A DNA stretch of 64,000 bases from assembly GCA_963768565.1 (NCBI GenBank), contig CAVYIO010000035.1:1-64000 (forward strand), read 5' to 3'. The notes under the pieces were generated by a model. It worked only from the letters and a program-made list of their open reading frames with translations, did not search any database and was not told where the DNA came from. The position numbers and the translations under genes are program-made. Below are positions 10,492 to 20,281 of the stretch, piece by piece (the stretch's first letter is position 1; each line of letters begins with the position of its first letter). This stretch comes from JABDKH01 sp963768565. Its GTDB lineage: Bacteria > Bacteroidota > Rhodothermia > Rhodothermales > JABDKH01.

Positions 10492-11477
10492 CTAGTTGTG
10501 CGCATGCACGTCCCTCCAAGTACGACTGCCAAGTTTCTGTCTGGCGATCCGAAGCTCCAGTGCGCTGTAGAGGATGCCAAAAGAAGAACGAATGACGTCG
10601 CTCGCGAGGAACTGTGGTGATCCGGCGCGTTGCGAGAGCTCTCCGCAGATTTCGTCGAGATCATAGCCGGCCATGGCCAAGCGATCGCGCCCAATCCACA
10701 GCATGTACTGTCTGGCCCACCTACGCCGGAACGGATTCCGAAACGCAGCTTGCCATTTTTCCAGTGGCTCTGAGCTGAGACGAGCATACCGTTGAACTCC
10801 CACCTTGTCACCAAGTCCGTGGAGATTGACCTCGTCGAACCGATCGATCAGTTCTGGAGTGAACTCGACACCCAGATAATCAAGTGTGCCCTGTACTGCC
10901 ATTTCCGGTTCGGTGACGAGATCTTCGAAACGCAAGGACAACACATCGTGTTGATGGCTCTCGAATGAATGAAGGAGTGAGTCCAATCCAGCAAACAGAT
11001 CGATCTTGTACCGATACAGATTCCAATGACCTTCGGCCCAAGACGTCATAATAGAGGCAGCGACTGCCAGAGGGTTGCGCCACAGAAAGATGAACTTACC
11101 GTCTGGGAACATGTCGATGATCTGATCGCAGTAAAGACTGTACCTCGGCGTCTTGTCGACAAAGTAAATGTGTCATCATCAGCGACTTTGCCGTAAAGTC
11201 TGACGGCAAATTCCCGTATCTCGGCGGCGTAATCATCTCGGCCGCCCGGAAGTAGACTACAGAAATCCTCAATGCCCTGAAGTGCTAGCTTGTAATCATA
11301 TCCAGCATACGTATCCTGCTCACCCATGGTGGACAGAAGCGGCAACAAGAACCAGGGCTCTGAGACCGTCGAGATCTCGGGATGCGCACCGAGGATTCTC
11401 TGCAAAAGAGTGGAGCCGGATCTCGGAAGTGAGAATATGAATACGGGAACAGGTCTATTTGAAGCGTTCGATGTCAC
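10492..11477 (-). CDS. sulfotransferase (PAPS-dependent, frameshifted)
   Basis: Transfers sulfuryl groups from PAPS to a hydroxyl, here probably on a surface glycan. The 5'-phosphosulfate loop is PVFIFSLPRSGSTLLQRILG near residue 10. The frame changes near 11165, where the family's FVDKTPRY block is restored in the alternative frame. The 3'-phosphate site is FIFLWRNPLAVAASIMTSWA. The C-terminal part has VLSLRFEDLVTEPEMAVQGT and EKWQAAF, typical of the Sulfotransfer_3 group. The start codon at 11475-11477 is 7 bases after the stop of the next sulfotransferase gene on the same strand, so the two are almost certainly one transcript. The acceptor is unknown. Confidence 0.85.
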
Positions 11478-11484
11478 GACCGTG

Positions 11485-12398
11485 CTAGCTCTCCGAAGGT
11501 CTATTCAGCTTCCATGTCGTTAGGTCCAACCCCGTCATTTGAGCAACATTGCGACTCTCGACGGCAAACAGTTGATCGAGAAGATCCAATACATTCTGAT
11601 CCTCAGTCGAAATTACTGAATCCGAAGTAGTAGTATTCAGGCGCAAATAGAAATTCCCAACGACGCGCCTCAGTTTTGACTCCGGAAGTGAAGAGCCAAG
11701 CGCCCACTTTAAACGGTGAATTAAGGAGCTTCGAACTGGTATGTAGCATTCACTCTCCCGAACTGGAAAGAGTCGTAAAATGCTGGATCGGCCCCAACGA
11801 ATGAAGCCACTTTTCTAAGCACAGTACGCTCATTCTGAACCATCCGCTCGAACTCTAGGAATAAAATTCGGTCTTTCCGAAATCTGTCAATCCAAGCCTC
11901 CAGATACCGGCTGTACATGCTCTCCTTAATCGCATCACGCAACACCGGTTTTCGCGCGAACGGGCCGTGTTCACCCGCCCTAACGTGATCGATAAAACTC
12001 TTGAATGAAAGGTTCTTTGCGATCGCCCCGCGATTGTTCTTTGCGAACCGAAACAAAGAGTAAGTCGCCTCGACGGCTGTCGAAGGCATACGATTAGGCG
12101 AGGTACGGTTCGGCAAAGTCGCCAACACCTTGAGGGCGGTTTCCTGGTACACGTACATCGGCGTACTCTCGACGTACAAATGCTCGTGTGCCGCTGGCTC
12201 AAAGAAGTGTCCATAACCTTCCAGGCCCTGCCTGTGGTAATTACGCTCCTTGTTGAGGTGCCGGTCATCGAGGTCCATAAGATAGCCGGTTTCTTTGACC
12301 ACGGAGCCACACACGTCCGGATGAGAAGCCAGCCAATGAAAAAGGGATGACGTTCCACACTTGGGAAATCCGATAATGACAACGTTTGGAAGGATCAT
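11485..12398 (-). CDS. sulfotransferase domain protein (frameshifted at the 3' end)
   Basis: A second PAPS-dependent sulfotransferase, of a different subfamily (heparan/bacterial type 1-like). NVVIIGFPKCGTSSLFHWLA is the PAPS loop with its Lys. KETGYLMDLDD and HLYVESTPMYVYQETALKVL follow. The usual R.P..R.SY segment appears modified around ATLPNRTSPNRM. DRFRKDRILFLEFERMVQNE and FVGADPAFYDSFQFGRVN lead toward the C-terminus. The apparent stop at 11721 is caused by a frameshift near 11735; reading on in the alternative frame gives LKWALGSSLPESKLRRVVGN and ends at a TAG at 11485-11487. That makes about 304 residues and places the stop just before the other sulfotransferase gene. Confidence 0.8.
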
Positions 12399-12453
12399 AT
12401 CTTCAACGCTTCAGATGGAGAGGCGTCCGTTGACTGACTGACTCGTGTTCGGG

Positions 12454-13796
12454 TCAAATCGCTATTGTGACAACACCTGTTCGATGTCCGGCCGCGCGGA
12501 CTGCCAACACGTTCCAGACGATCATCGACAGGCTAGTTGAAACAGCCGCACCCGTGAACCCCATTAGTGGCACGAGTGCTAGATTTAGCACAATGTTGAG
12601 ACATGCTGTTACCCCCAAAATCTTCGCGGATATTCCTTGGGAGTCGGTCATGTTTAAGAGCAGAATGGCAGGGCCTGAAAACGCGTTCACTAACTGACCC
12701 GCCACGAGAATCCAGAGCGATCTTGGTCTACCCTGAATTCAGGGCCGAAGAGTCCCAGCAGAGGGTCGTCACCAAGCAGTAGTACGACCGTCAGAAAGAG
12801 GGAGGCCCCGAACCGATTCTGGCTCCCATCTTCGTAAGCGCACGCAAGCCGCCCCTTTTCTCCCCTCGTAAAGAGTTCCGACATTCGCGGACCAAGTACC
12901 GCGTTCGTCGCGCCTAGCACGACAACCAGAATGGCAGCAAGTCGCGCGGCCACCGAGTAGTAGCCGGCCTCAGTCGTGTTCCGAAGGACCCCGATCATCA
13001 CCGTGTCCGTTTTGAAAAGAGCTAGACTGAACCCGGCAATAAGAAGCATGTCCTTTGCGGTCGAAAACCACTCCCGAGACCTAAACAAGACGTTGCCAGC
13101 CTCCGTCCTCCGCTTTCGAGCAATATGTACCATGCCGAATGTGACAATCAGCGCCAGGGTCACCGCAGCAATATTGACAGTCATTGCTACCGGCGCACCC
13201 GAGGTCACCTTCATGGCCAGGATAAGAACGGCCGTGGCAATCACGAACGGCGGCAACGTAAGGCGGATCATTTGCGACCGGACGACGAATCGAAGACCTC
13301 GCAGTTCCGCCGCCGCAACGTCGAGAAGAGACATTGGTGGCAGGAGCAGACACCCCATGATAAATGTTGTTATCAGTTCGCCATCGACCGCATCGACAGA
13401 GAGCGTTACCACTGCCAGAACTGTGGCGACCATAACCGACGACGCCGCAACAAAAAGTCTGCTGAACCTGAGATAGCCCTCCAGTAACTTCCAGTCGTGT
13501 TGAGCGATGTACTGTGCAACATACTTGACGGAGGAGGTTGGGGATCCGAACGCACCGATTAGCGCTGCGATTTCTATCCAAGTCAGAACGTAGACGTATT
13601 TCCCGTAGCTCTCAGCCCCGAGATATCGGGTCAGCGCGATCTGCGCGATGAAGGCGAGGAGCAATCCTGTCGCCCGTGCCCCGAAGCTCCCAGCCGCTTC
13701 CGTCATTACCGTTCGATCGCCGTCCGCAGCACCTGAGATCCAGGACTCGAACTGCGCCGCAATTCCGCGAAAGACGCCCACGAGCTTAGGAATCAT
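12454..13796 (-). CDS. Wzx-type polysaccharide flippase (frameshifted)
   Basis: MATE/MOP-superfamily membrane protein of about 447 residues that would flip undecaprenyl-linked repeat units to the periplasm. Hydrophobic helices are spaced through the chain: ARATGLLLAFIAQIALTRYL with the family's GxxxYG signature (LGAESYGKYVYVLTWIEIAA), LMVAT-like segments, LITTFIMGCLLLPPMSLLDV and TLPPFVIATAVLILAMKV. GYYSVAARLAAILVVVLGAT is the typical 'A.Y....ri' segment. A frameshift near 12715 joins the C-terminal helices (ILVAGQLVNAFSGPAILLLN, CLNIVLNLALVPLMGFTGAA). I take the start at 13794-13796 (MIPKLVGVFRG); 16 further codons are open upstream. Confidence 0.85.
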
Positions 13797-13934
13797 CCCT
13801 TGTGATGAAAAGGCGCTCTTCTGGCAACGCCGATGGGAGCACACCTCGCGTCGGCCCGAAAACGCTATATGTACGGCAACTCTTCAACCTTCTAGAGCGA
13901 ACATCGCACACTCCTCCACCGGAAGTGCCCGCAA

Positions 13935-14207
13935 TCAAGATGCTGTATTCGCGCCTCGGTGCCCTCCGGCGTCATGTTGACCATAGTAATCAGCGTCCTT
14001 TCGCACCACGAATGGCTTTGTTGGGCCAAAGAACTTCTCTTCGATCACGCACGCGCCCGGAAAGAGTTGACTCAGTTCCTTGCTGGTCAATAATCTAATA
14101 CTAGTGACCTCCTTCATGGCGCTGTCGTGGCTTTCAAGCCTTGGGTACCACCTCCGCCTCGTCGTCAGCGAACTGCCGGATGTATTGTCAAGTAGCCTGT
14201 ACCGCAT
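13935..14207 (-). pseudogene. C-terminal remnant of a class I SAM methyltransferase
   Basis: Only the tail of a methyltransferase is recognisable: RWYPRLESHDSAMKEVTSIR, LLTSKELSQLFPGACVIEEK and FFGPTKPFVVRK. These match the family's usual ending of form 'lLt..El..LFP.a.i..E.flG.tKs'. The SAM-binding N-terminal half is absent. The reading frame runs back into the 3' end of the SAT/APS-kinase gene, where no methyltransferase sequence is seen. This looks like a gene cut by recombination at the edge of the polysaccharide locus. Assignment rests on about 60 residues. Confidence 0.45.
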
Positions 14208-15949
14208 GATCTCTGTGGTTGTGGAACACCTACCCCAAATACCCCATCTCCCCCTAGCTTCGCCATGATCTGATCCGCGCAGGCCTCGGCGGAGTACTTG
14301 ACCGTGTCCAGCACGATCTCGGCGTCCGTAGGCGCCTCGTACGGATCATCGATACCGGTGAAGCCCTTGATGATGCCGGCGCGGGCCTTCGCGTACAGCC
14401 CCTTCACGTCGCGCTGCTCACACACCTCCAGCGGCGTGTCCACGAATACCTCGATGTAACCGCCCGTCTCTTCGATCGCCTTGCGATTGATCCGGCGATC
14501 GGCTTCATACGGCGCGATCGGAGCACACACCGCGATCCCCCGGTGCTTCGTGATCTCGCTCGCGACATAGCCGATCCGCTGGATGTTCGTCGCCCGGTCC
14601 TCCGCCGAGAATCCAAGCCCCTTCGAGAGATTCGTCCTGACGACGTCTCCATCAAGCAATGTCGCCGGACGCTCCCCCCACTCCAGCAGTTTCACCATCA
14701 ACGCATTCGCTACCGTCGACTTGCCCGAACCCGACAGCCCCGTGAAGAACACGGTGAATCCCTGGCTCTTCTTCGGCGGATGCGTCTTGCGCAGCTCTTC
14801 CACCACGTCCGCATACGAGAACCAGCTCGGGATCTCGCTGCCGTCCGCCAGCCGCTGCCGCAACTCGGTCCCGGAAATGCTCAGCGTCTTCTCTCCGTCC
14901 TTCACCTCGTCGATCGGCTTGTAGCCGTCGATCTTCGGCGAGTACACCATCAGCTTGAACGGCACCATCTCGATGTGCAGCTCGTCACTCACCTCGGTCA
15001 CCAGCTCCTGCGCGTCATACGGTCCGTAAATCGGATCACCATTCTCGTCGTTGCCCGGACCTGCATGGTCGCGACCAACAATCAGGTGCGTGCAACCGTA
15101 GTTCTTGCGAATGATCGCGTGCCAGACGGCCTCCCTCGGACCGCCCATCCGCATCGCCAGCGGCAGCAGACTCAGCATCGCACGCTCGTGCGTATAGTGA
15201 TCGAGCAATCGCCTGTAGCAACGAACCCTCGTGTAATAATCGATGTCACCCGGCTTGGTCATGCCGACGACCGGATGAATCAGCAGGTGGCCGCCGATCT
15301 CCTCGGCCGCCCGGTCGGTCAACTCCTTGTGCGCGCGATGCATCGGGTTGCGCGTCTGGAACGCGACGACCTTGTCCCATCCGTTCTTTTCGAACTCGGC
15401 CCTGAGCTCCGCCGGCGTACGCCGCAGCTCGTGAAAATCGTAATGCGTCGGTAGCGCCACACCCTCCAGCTCACCCCCGACGTAGTGACTTCCGGCCTCG
15501 TCCATCAGATAGTGAACCGCCGGATGCGCGCGGCTCAGCGTCCCGAACGCTTTCTCCGCCTCGCGCTTCTTGTTCGGCTCCCAGATGTCCCCCACCGTCA
15601 GGACCGCCAGCAGCAGTCCCGTCTGGTCGCGAAGCGCAATCCGATCGCCCGACTTGTGGGCCGCAGCGGTTTCCGCCGAGACATCGAGCGTGATCGGCAT
15701 CGGCCACAGCACGCCGGACGTCAGCCGCATGTTCTCCACGACCGAGTCGTACTCCTCTCGGTTCAGGAAGCCTCGCAAAGGCGAAAACCCTCCGTTGAGG
15801 AGCAGCTCTACATCGCAGATCTGCCGCGGTGTGAGGCTGATCGACGGAAGTCCGAGTGCCTCTTCCTTCAGAGTGGAAGCAGCAGCGCCGGTCAGGATCA
15901 GCTCGCAGAGCTCTCCGCCATGGGGTTCAATAATGGTGGTCGTCGACAT
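14165..15949 (-). CDS. sat: bifunctional sulfate adenylyltransferase / adenylylsulfate kinase
   Basis: Intact 594-residue fusion that makes PAPS from sulfate and two ATP in the cytoplasm. The N-terminal PUA-like and ATP-sulfurylase part has GGFSPLRGFLNREEYDSVVE, the catalytic QTRNPMHRAHKEL motif and IVGRDHAGPG. The C-terminal APS kinase (from about residue 400) has the P-loop GLSGSGKSTVANAL, LLDGDVVRTNLSKGLGFSAE, DRATNIQRIGYVA and FVDTPLEVCEQRDVKGLYAK. Because the product is PAPS rather than sulfide, and two sulfotransferases and a permease lie nearby, I infer it feeds glycan sulfation. The last 20 residues or so run past the normal kinase end and may be junctional. A 144-base gap separates it from the permease. 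Confidence 0.95.
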   Translation of the reverse strand: MSTTTIIEPHGGELCELILTGAAASTLKEEALGLPSISLTPRQICDVELLLNGGFSPLRGFLNREEYDSVVENMRLTSGVLWPMPITLDVSAETAAAHKSGDRIALRDQTGLLLAVLTVGDIWEPNKKREAEKAFGTLSRAHPAVHYLMDEAGSHYVGGELEGVALPTHYDFHELRRTPAELRAEFEKNGWDKVVAFQTRNPMHRAHKELTDRAAEEIGGHLLIHPVVGMTKPGDIDYYTRVRCYRRLLDHYTHERAMLSLLPLAMRMGGPREAVWHAIIRKNYGCTHLIVGRDHAGPGNDENGDPIYGPYDAQELVTEVSDELHIEMVPFKLMVYSPKIDGYKPIDEVKDGEKTLSISGTELRQRLADGSEIPSWFSYADVVEELRKTHPPKKSQGFTVFFTGLSGSGKSTVANALMVKLLEWGERPATLLDGDVVRTNLSKGLGFSAEDRATNIQRIGYVASEITKHRGIAVCAPIAPYEADRRINRKAIEETGGYIEVFVDTPLEVCEQRDVKGLYAKARAGIIKGFTGIDDPYEAPTDAEIVLDTVKYSAEACADQIMAKLGGDGVFGVGVPQPQRSCGTGYLTIHPAVR

Positions 15950-16093
15950 GGAGTTCGTGGGTCAAATCTGTTGGGAATCAGGGAATCTGCGGAGTGGGTG
16001 GGCCGCAGAACATTCGAAAATACACTATCGGCAGATGGATGGCCTAATCTGCGGTGGGCCGATCGGGAATTACCTCAAACTTAATCGGCTGAA
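15950..16093. promoter_or_regulatory. leader between permease and PAPS synthase genes with a repeated element
   Basis: The block AATCTGCGG followed by TGGGCCG occurs twice: at 15984-15992 with 15999-16005, and at 16046-16061 without the spacer. The first copy also forms an inverted repeat (CTGCGG 15987-15992 with CCGCAG 16003-16008). The second runs into the palindrome CCGATCGG (16059-16066). Duplicated blocks just upstream of the SAT/APS-kinase start suggest paired regulator sites, but I cannot name a regulator or riboswitch. Confidence 0.35.
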
Positions 16094-17879
16094 CTAGAGC
16101 CACACGTAGGTGGCGACGGACACGGCCACCGCCATCACGATCAGAGCGACGGGAAGTCCGGCCCGTACGTAGTCGCGATATCGATAGCTGCCCGCCGACA
16201 TCACCATCAGGTTCGTCTGGTATCCGATCGGCGTCACGAATGACGCCGCCGCACCGATCGCCACAATAAACGCGAAGGGACGCGGATCAAACCCGAGGTC
16301 GGCTGCTGCCGCCACTGCGACGGGAAACATGAGGACAGCCGCCGCCTTGTGGGTGATCAATTCCGTCAGCACGTTCGTGGCGAGATAAATACTCACCAGA
16401 AGCGCCACAGGCCCGAGACCCGAAGTGGACCCGACCAGGAAGGCCGCCGACACCCTCGCGAGTCCGGTTACCTCGACAGCCTGGCCGATTCCGAGCGCCG
16501 CCGCGATGATGAGCAGCACGGATACATCGACACTCGACTTCGCCTCTCCGAAGTTGAGACAGCGCGTTGCAATCATCCCGAGCGCCGCGGCGAAAGAGGC
16601 CGTGACAATGGGCAGGATGCCCGCCGCCACCAGACCCACCATTCCGATCAAGATGACCAGCGCCACAGGCGCCCGCCGACTCCTCGGCATCGCCCTATCC
16701 TCCTTTCTGGCGGCCACCAGATAGAAGTCGGTCCTCGTGGCGTTCCAACGTTGCGCGAAATTCGGTTCGGCCTCGATCAGTAGCAGGTCGCCCGGGCGGA
16801 TTCGAATCCGGCCAAGCGATCCCGAAAGCTGTTCGTTCTTTCGCTGGATGGCCAGGACGACCCCGCGATATCGCTCGCGAAAACTGGATTCACGGAGCGT
16901 GTGCCCCACAAGAGCGGACGAGTCCGACACGACCGCCTCGAATACTGGCAGTGAGCCTCCCGCACCCGACTCGGGCGCCGGCAGCGCCCGCTCCAATCCG
17001 GGCCGCTCCAGCAGCCGGTCAATCATCTCGACCGTGCCGGTGAACGATAGTATGTCGCCCGACTCGAACACCATCTGAGGACGAACGGGAATGAACCGCT
17101 TGCCACGTCTGATATGCACCAGAAAAGCGTCGACCAGATTCCTCAGGCCCGCTTCTTCAACCGTCTTTCCGACTATGGCGGATTCCTCCGCCACTCTCAC
17201 TTCGAAGAAGCAGTCTTTCAGACCGTCGTCGGTCGCCCCGACACCCGACCCTCTGTCCGGCAGGAGCCTGTGGCCACCGAGCGCGAAGTAGATCGCTATC
17301 ACAAGGGCAGCAGGCACACCGATCCACGCGATCTCGAACATGCCCATCGGCTCCATGCCGGCCGTTTCCATCAGTCCCGACACGACGATGTTCGTGGACG
17401 TGCCGATCAGTGTGGTCATGCCGCCCAGTATGGCGGCGTACGACAGCGGGATCATCACCTTCGACGCGGAGACGCCCGTTCGCTCTGCCCATCTCTGCAG
17501 CCGCGGCATTACCATCGCGACGATGGGCGTGTTGTTCAGAAACGCCGACAGCAGCGAAGTCGGCAACATCAGACGCGGGAGATGAACGACCGGTCTGGAA
17601 GACTCTGCAAACAGCAGACCCGTCCAGAAAGCCCAACGCCCCCGTTCTCTGAAGTCCCTGGGCCACAATGAACAACGCGCCGACTGCCAGAACAGCGGAG
17701 TTCGAGAACCCGGCGAACGCCTGCAACGGGGTCACGATTCCCGCCACCAGCAGGATTCCCAGACTCCCCAGAAGCACGAGGTCCGGTCGCGCCAGATCCT
17801 TCGCGAGCGCCACCACCATCCCGAGGATAACGGCCAGCGTCAACCAGGCGTGCCACCCGAGTTCAACAATCGGATCCAT
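16094..17879 (-). CDS. SLC13/DASS family permease with two TrkA-C domains (frameshifted)
   Basis: Inner-membrane anion permease of about 595 residues. N-terminal helices (ELGWHAWLTLAVILGMVVAL, AVGALFIVAQGLQRTGALGF) lead to the SNT-type signature FLNNTPIVAMVMP and the substrate loop GGMTTLIGTSTNIVVSGLM. Two cytoplasmic TrkA-C repeats follow (FFEVRVAEESAIVGKTVEEA..., FEAVVSDSSALVGHTLRESS...). The second membrane half ends with VTPIGYQTNLMVMSAGSYRY. A frameshift near 17610 splits it. Relatives with this SLC13-TrkA-TrkA-SLC13 layout include sulfate transporters such as SAC1-like proteins. Its place directly upstream of SAT/APS kinase supports sulfate as substrate, by inference. Confidence 0.85.
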
Positions 17880-17924
17880 GCGTTCGACCTCTGTGACACC
17901 TTCGGTGGAAACCGGCGGTACACG

Positions 17925-18881
17925 CTACCGGGTGGCGACCTCTTCTCGCGACTTGAAGTACTCCATCGTTCGACGGAGGCCCTCACGACGATCGACCCGC
18001 GGCTCCCAGTCAAGCACCGCCTTCGCCTTGGAAATATCCGGCTGACGAATCTGGGGATCGTCGAGGGGCAGCGGCTCGAAGACGATCTCACTTTGCGATC
18101 CGGTCAGCTCCTTGATTTCGCGTGCGAATTCCAGAATCGTCGTCTCGTCCGGATTCCCGATGTTCACCGGGTCGGTCTCGTCGGACTTCAGCAGCCGGAA
18201 GATTCCCTCAACGAGATCGTCCGCGAACTGAAACGACCGCGTCTGCGACCCGTCGCCGTACACCGTGAGCGGCTTACCCTCCAGCGCCTGATTGACAAAG
18301 TTGGACACGACTCGTCCGTCGCGCTTGCGCATCCGTGGGCCGTACGTATTGAAGATGCGCACAATACGCGTCTCAACGCCGTGATACCGGTGGTACGCCA
18401 TGGTGATCGATTCCGCGAATCTCTTCGCCTCGTCGTACACCCCTCTTACGCCGATCGGGTTTACGTTACCCCAGTACGTTTCGGTCTGCGGATGCTCCAG
18501 CGGGTCGCCGTAGACCTCACTCGTCGAGGCGAGCAGAAACCGGGCCCCCTTCGCCTTGGCCAGCCCGAGCAGGTTGTGCGTACCGAGCGCGCCGACCTTG
18601 AGCGTCTGAATCGGAAGCTCCAGGTAATCGATCGGAGACGCCGGGCTCGCGAAGTGCAGCACATAGTCGACATCGCCGGCGACATACACGAAATTCGTCA
18701 CGTCATGGTGAACGAACCGGAAGTGTTTGTTTCCAACCAGGTGCGCGATGTTGTCCGGCGACCCGGTGATCAGGTTGTCCATGCAGACGACATCATGCCC
18801 TTCCGCCAGGAACCGATCGCAGAGATGCGAACCGATGAATCCTGCGCCGCCGGTAATCAAAGTGCGTGGAGTCGAACTCAT
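17925..18881 (-). CDS. UDP-glucuronate decarboxylase (UDP-xylose synthase)
   Basis: Intact 318-residue extended SDR enzyme that turns UDP-glucuronate into UDP-xylose in the cytoplasm. It has the NAD loop TLITGGAGFIGSHLCDRFLA, VDYVLHFASPASPIDYLELP (the SPAS.P.Y signature of UXS), LLASTSEVYGDPLEHPQTET, YWGNVNPIGVRGVYDEAKRF with the catalytic YxxxK, and RIFNTYGPRM. Its start overlaps the stop of the UDP-glucose dehydrogenase gene by 4 bases (ATGA), so the two steps glucose to glucuronate to xylose are translationally coupled. It supplies pentose for the surface glycan. Confidence 0.93.
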   Translation of the reverse strand: MSSTPRTLITGGAGFIGSHLCDRFLAEGHDVVCMDNLITGSPDNIAHLVGNKHFRFVHHDVTNFVYVAGDVDYVLHFASPASPIDYLELPIQTLKVGALGTHNLLGLAKAKGARFLLASTSEVYGDPLEHPQTETYWGNVNPIGVRGVYDEAKRFAESITMAYHRYHGVETRIVRIFNTYGPRMRKRDGRVVSNFVNQALEGKPLTVYGDGSQTRSFQFADDLVEGIFRLLKSDETDPVNIGNPDETTILEFAREIKELTGSQSEIVFEPLPLDDPQIRQPDISKAKAVLDWEPRVDRREGLRRTMEYFKSREEVATR

Positions 18882-20248
18882 GGCTGACCGTTTTTGCTTC
18901 TGGTTTCTGAAATGTCGGGAACGACCGGTGGGCGTCCGATGCTATAGTATTCCAGTCCGTACTCGCGCATGGCCTCTTCGGCGTAGAGATTTCGGCCGTC
19001 AAAGATGAGCGGGGCCTTCAGCATGCTCTTCATCCGCTCGAAGTCCGGGCGACGGAATTCGTGCCACTCTGTGCATATGACCAGCGCATCCGAGCCGTCC
19101 AGCGCCTCAAAGGCATCGTCACAGTACTGAACCACATCACCGAGTATCTCACGGGTGGTCTCGACGGCTTCGGGATCGAATGCGGCCACGCTCGCTCCGG
19201 CCTCAAGAAGGCGCCGGATCACAACGTGCGACGGGGCTTCGCGAACGTCGTCGGTATTGGGCTTGAACGCCAGACCCCATACCGCAATTCGCCTGCCGTC
19301 CAGTGTGCCACCAAAGTGATCGACGACTCGATCACCAAGCAATCGCCTCTGGAGATCATTCACCTCCAACACGGCCTTCAGCAGCCGGAACTCGTAGTCG
19401 TTCTCCTGCGCCGTCTTGTGCAGCGCCTGCACGTCCTTCGGGAAACAGCTGCCCCCGAAGCCGATGCCGGCGTACAAAAACTTGTTGCCAATGCGGCTGT
19501 CGAGACCAATGCCACGACGAATCTGGTCCACATTGGCGCCCACGCGATCGCAAAGATTCGCCATCTCGTTCATGAACGTGATCTTCGTGGCAAGAAAGGA
19601 ATTCGCCGCGTACTTCGTCATCTCGGACGAACGTTCATCCATCACGAGGATCGGGTTGCCCTGTCGAACGAACGGCTCGTACAGCCTCGTCATGAGCTTT
19701 GCGGCACGCTCACTCGACGTGCCCACAACCACTCGCTCCGGCTTCATGAAATCGTCGACGGCAACACCCTCACGCAGAAATTCCGGATTCGACACGACAT
19801 CGAAGTCCTCACCCGGCTTGAGGCCTGCATCCTCGAAAACCTGTGACACACGCTCGGCCGTGCCGACCGGAACCGTGCTCTTGTTGACGATAATCCGGTA
19901 CGGGACGTCACCACCCTTCATGATCCCGGCGATATCCTTCGATACACCAAGTACGAACGACAGGTCGGCCGCGCCATCGCCGTCGGGCGGGGTCGGTAGC
20001 GCAAGAAACAGGATGTCGCTCCCGGCTACGGCTTCCTCCAGGTTCGTCGTAAAGTGAAGGCGTTTTTCCCGCAGACTCCGATCCAGATATACCTCCAGGC
20101 CGGGTTCGAAGATGGGCAACTCCCCCGACTTCAGCATGTCCACCTTGCGTTCATCGATGTCGACGCAGATCACGTCGTTACCCATTTCGGCAAAGCACGT
20201 GCCCGTGACCAGGCCGACGTATCCGGTGCCGATAATTCCGATATGCAT
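18878..20248 (-). CDS. ugd: UDP-glucose 6-dehydrogenase
   Basis: Intact 456-residue NAD-dependent enzyme oxidising UDP-glucose to UDP-glucuronate. The N-terminal Rossmann fold is MHIGIIGTGYVGLVTGTCFA. LPTPPDGDGAADLSFVLGVS and VNKSTVPVGTAERV follow. NPEFLREGVAVDDFMKPERV and the catalytic cysteine segment FGGSCFPKDVQAL are intact. The C-terminal UDP-binding domain has VWGLAFKPNTDDVREAPS. It stands between gmd and the UDP-xylose synthase on one strand. Its product can be used directly as an acidic sugar or passed to the decarboxylase downstream. Confidence 0.96.
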   Translation of the reverse strand: MHIGIIGTGYVGLVTGTCFAEMGNDVICVDIDERKVDMLKSGELPIFEPGLEVYLDRSLREKRLHFTTNLEEAVAGSDILFLALPTPPDGDGAADLSFVLGVSKDIAGIMKGGDVPYRIIVNKSTVPVGTAERVSQVFEDAGLKPGEDFDVVSNPEFLREGVAVDDFMKPERVVVGTSSERAAKLMTRLYEPFVRQGNPILVMDERSSEMTKYAANSFLATKITFMNEMANLCDRVGANVDQIRRGIGLDSRIGNKFLYAGIGFGGSCFPKDVQALHKTAQENDYEFRLLKAVLEVNDLQRRLLGDRVVDHFGGTLDGRRIAVWGLAFKPNTDDVREAPSHVVIRRLLEAGASVAAFDPEAVETTREILGDVVQYCDDAFEALDGSDALVICTEWHEFRRPDFERMKSMLKAPLIFDGRNLYAEEAMREYGLEYYSIGRPPVVPDISETRSKNGQP

Positions 20249-20281
20249 GTTCGTCTACGGTCGAATGTCCCTGTTGTACTT

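Noticed and set aside
17850..18887. A 345-codon plus-strand frame over the UDP-xylose synthase gene
   Set aside because: It is a shadow of an intact SDR gene, lacks a start context and resembles no family.
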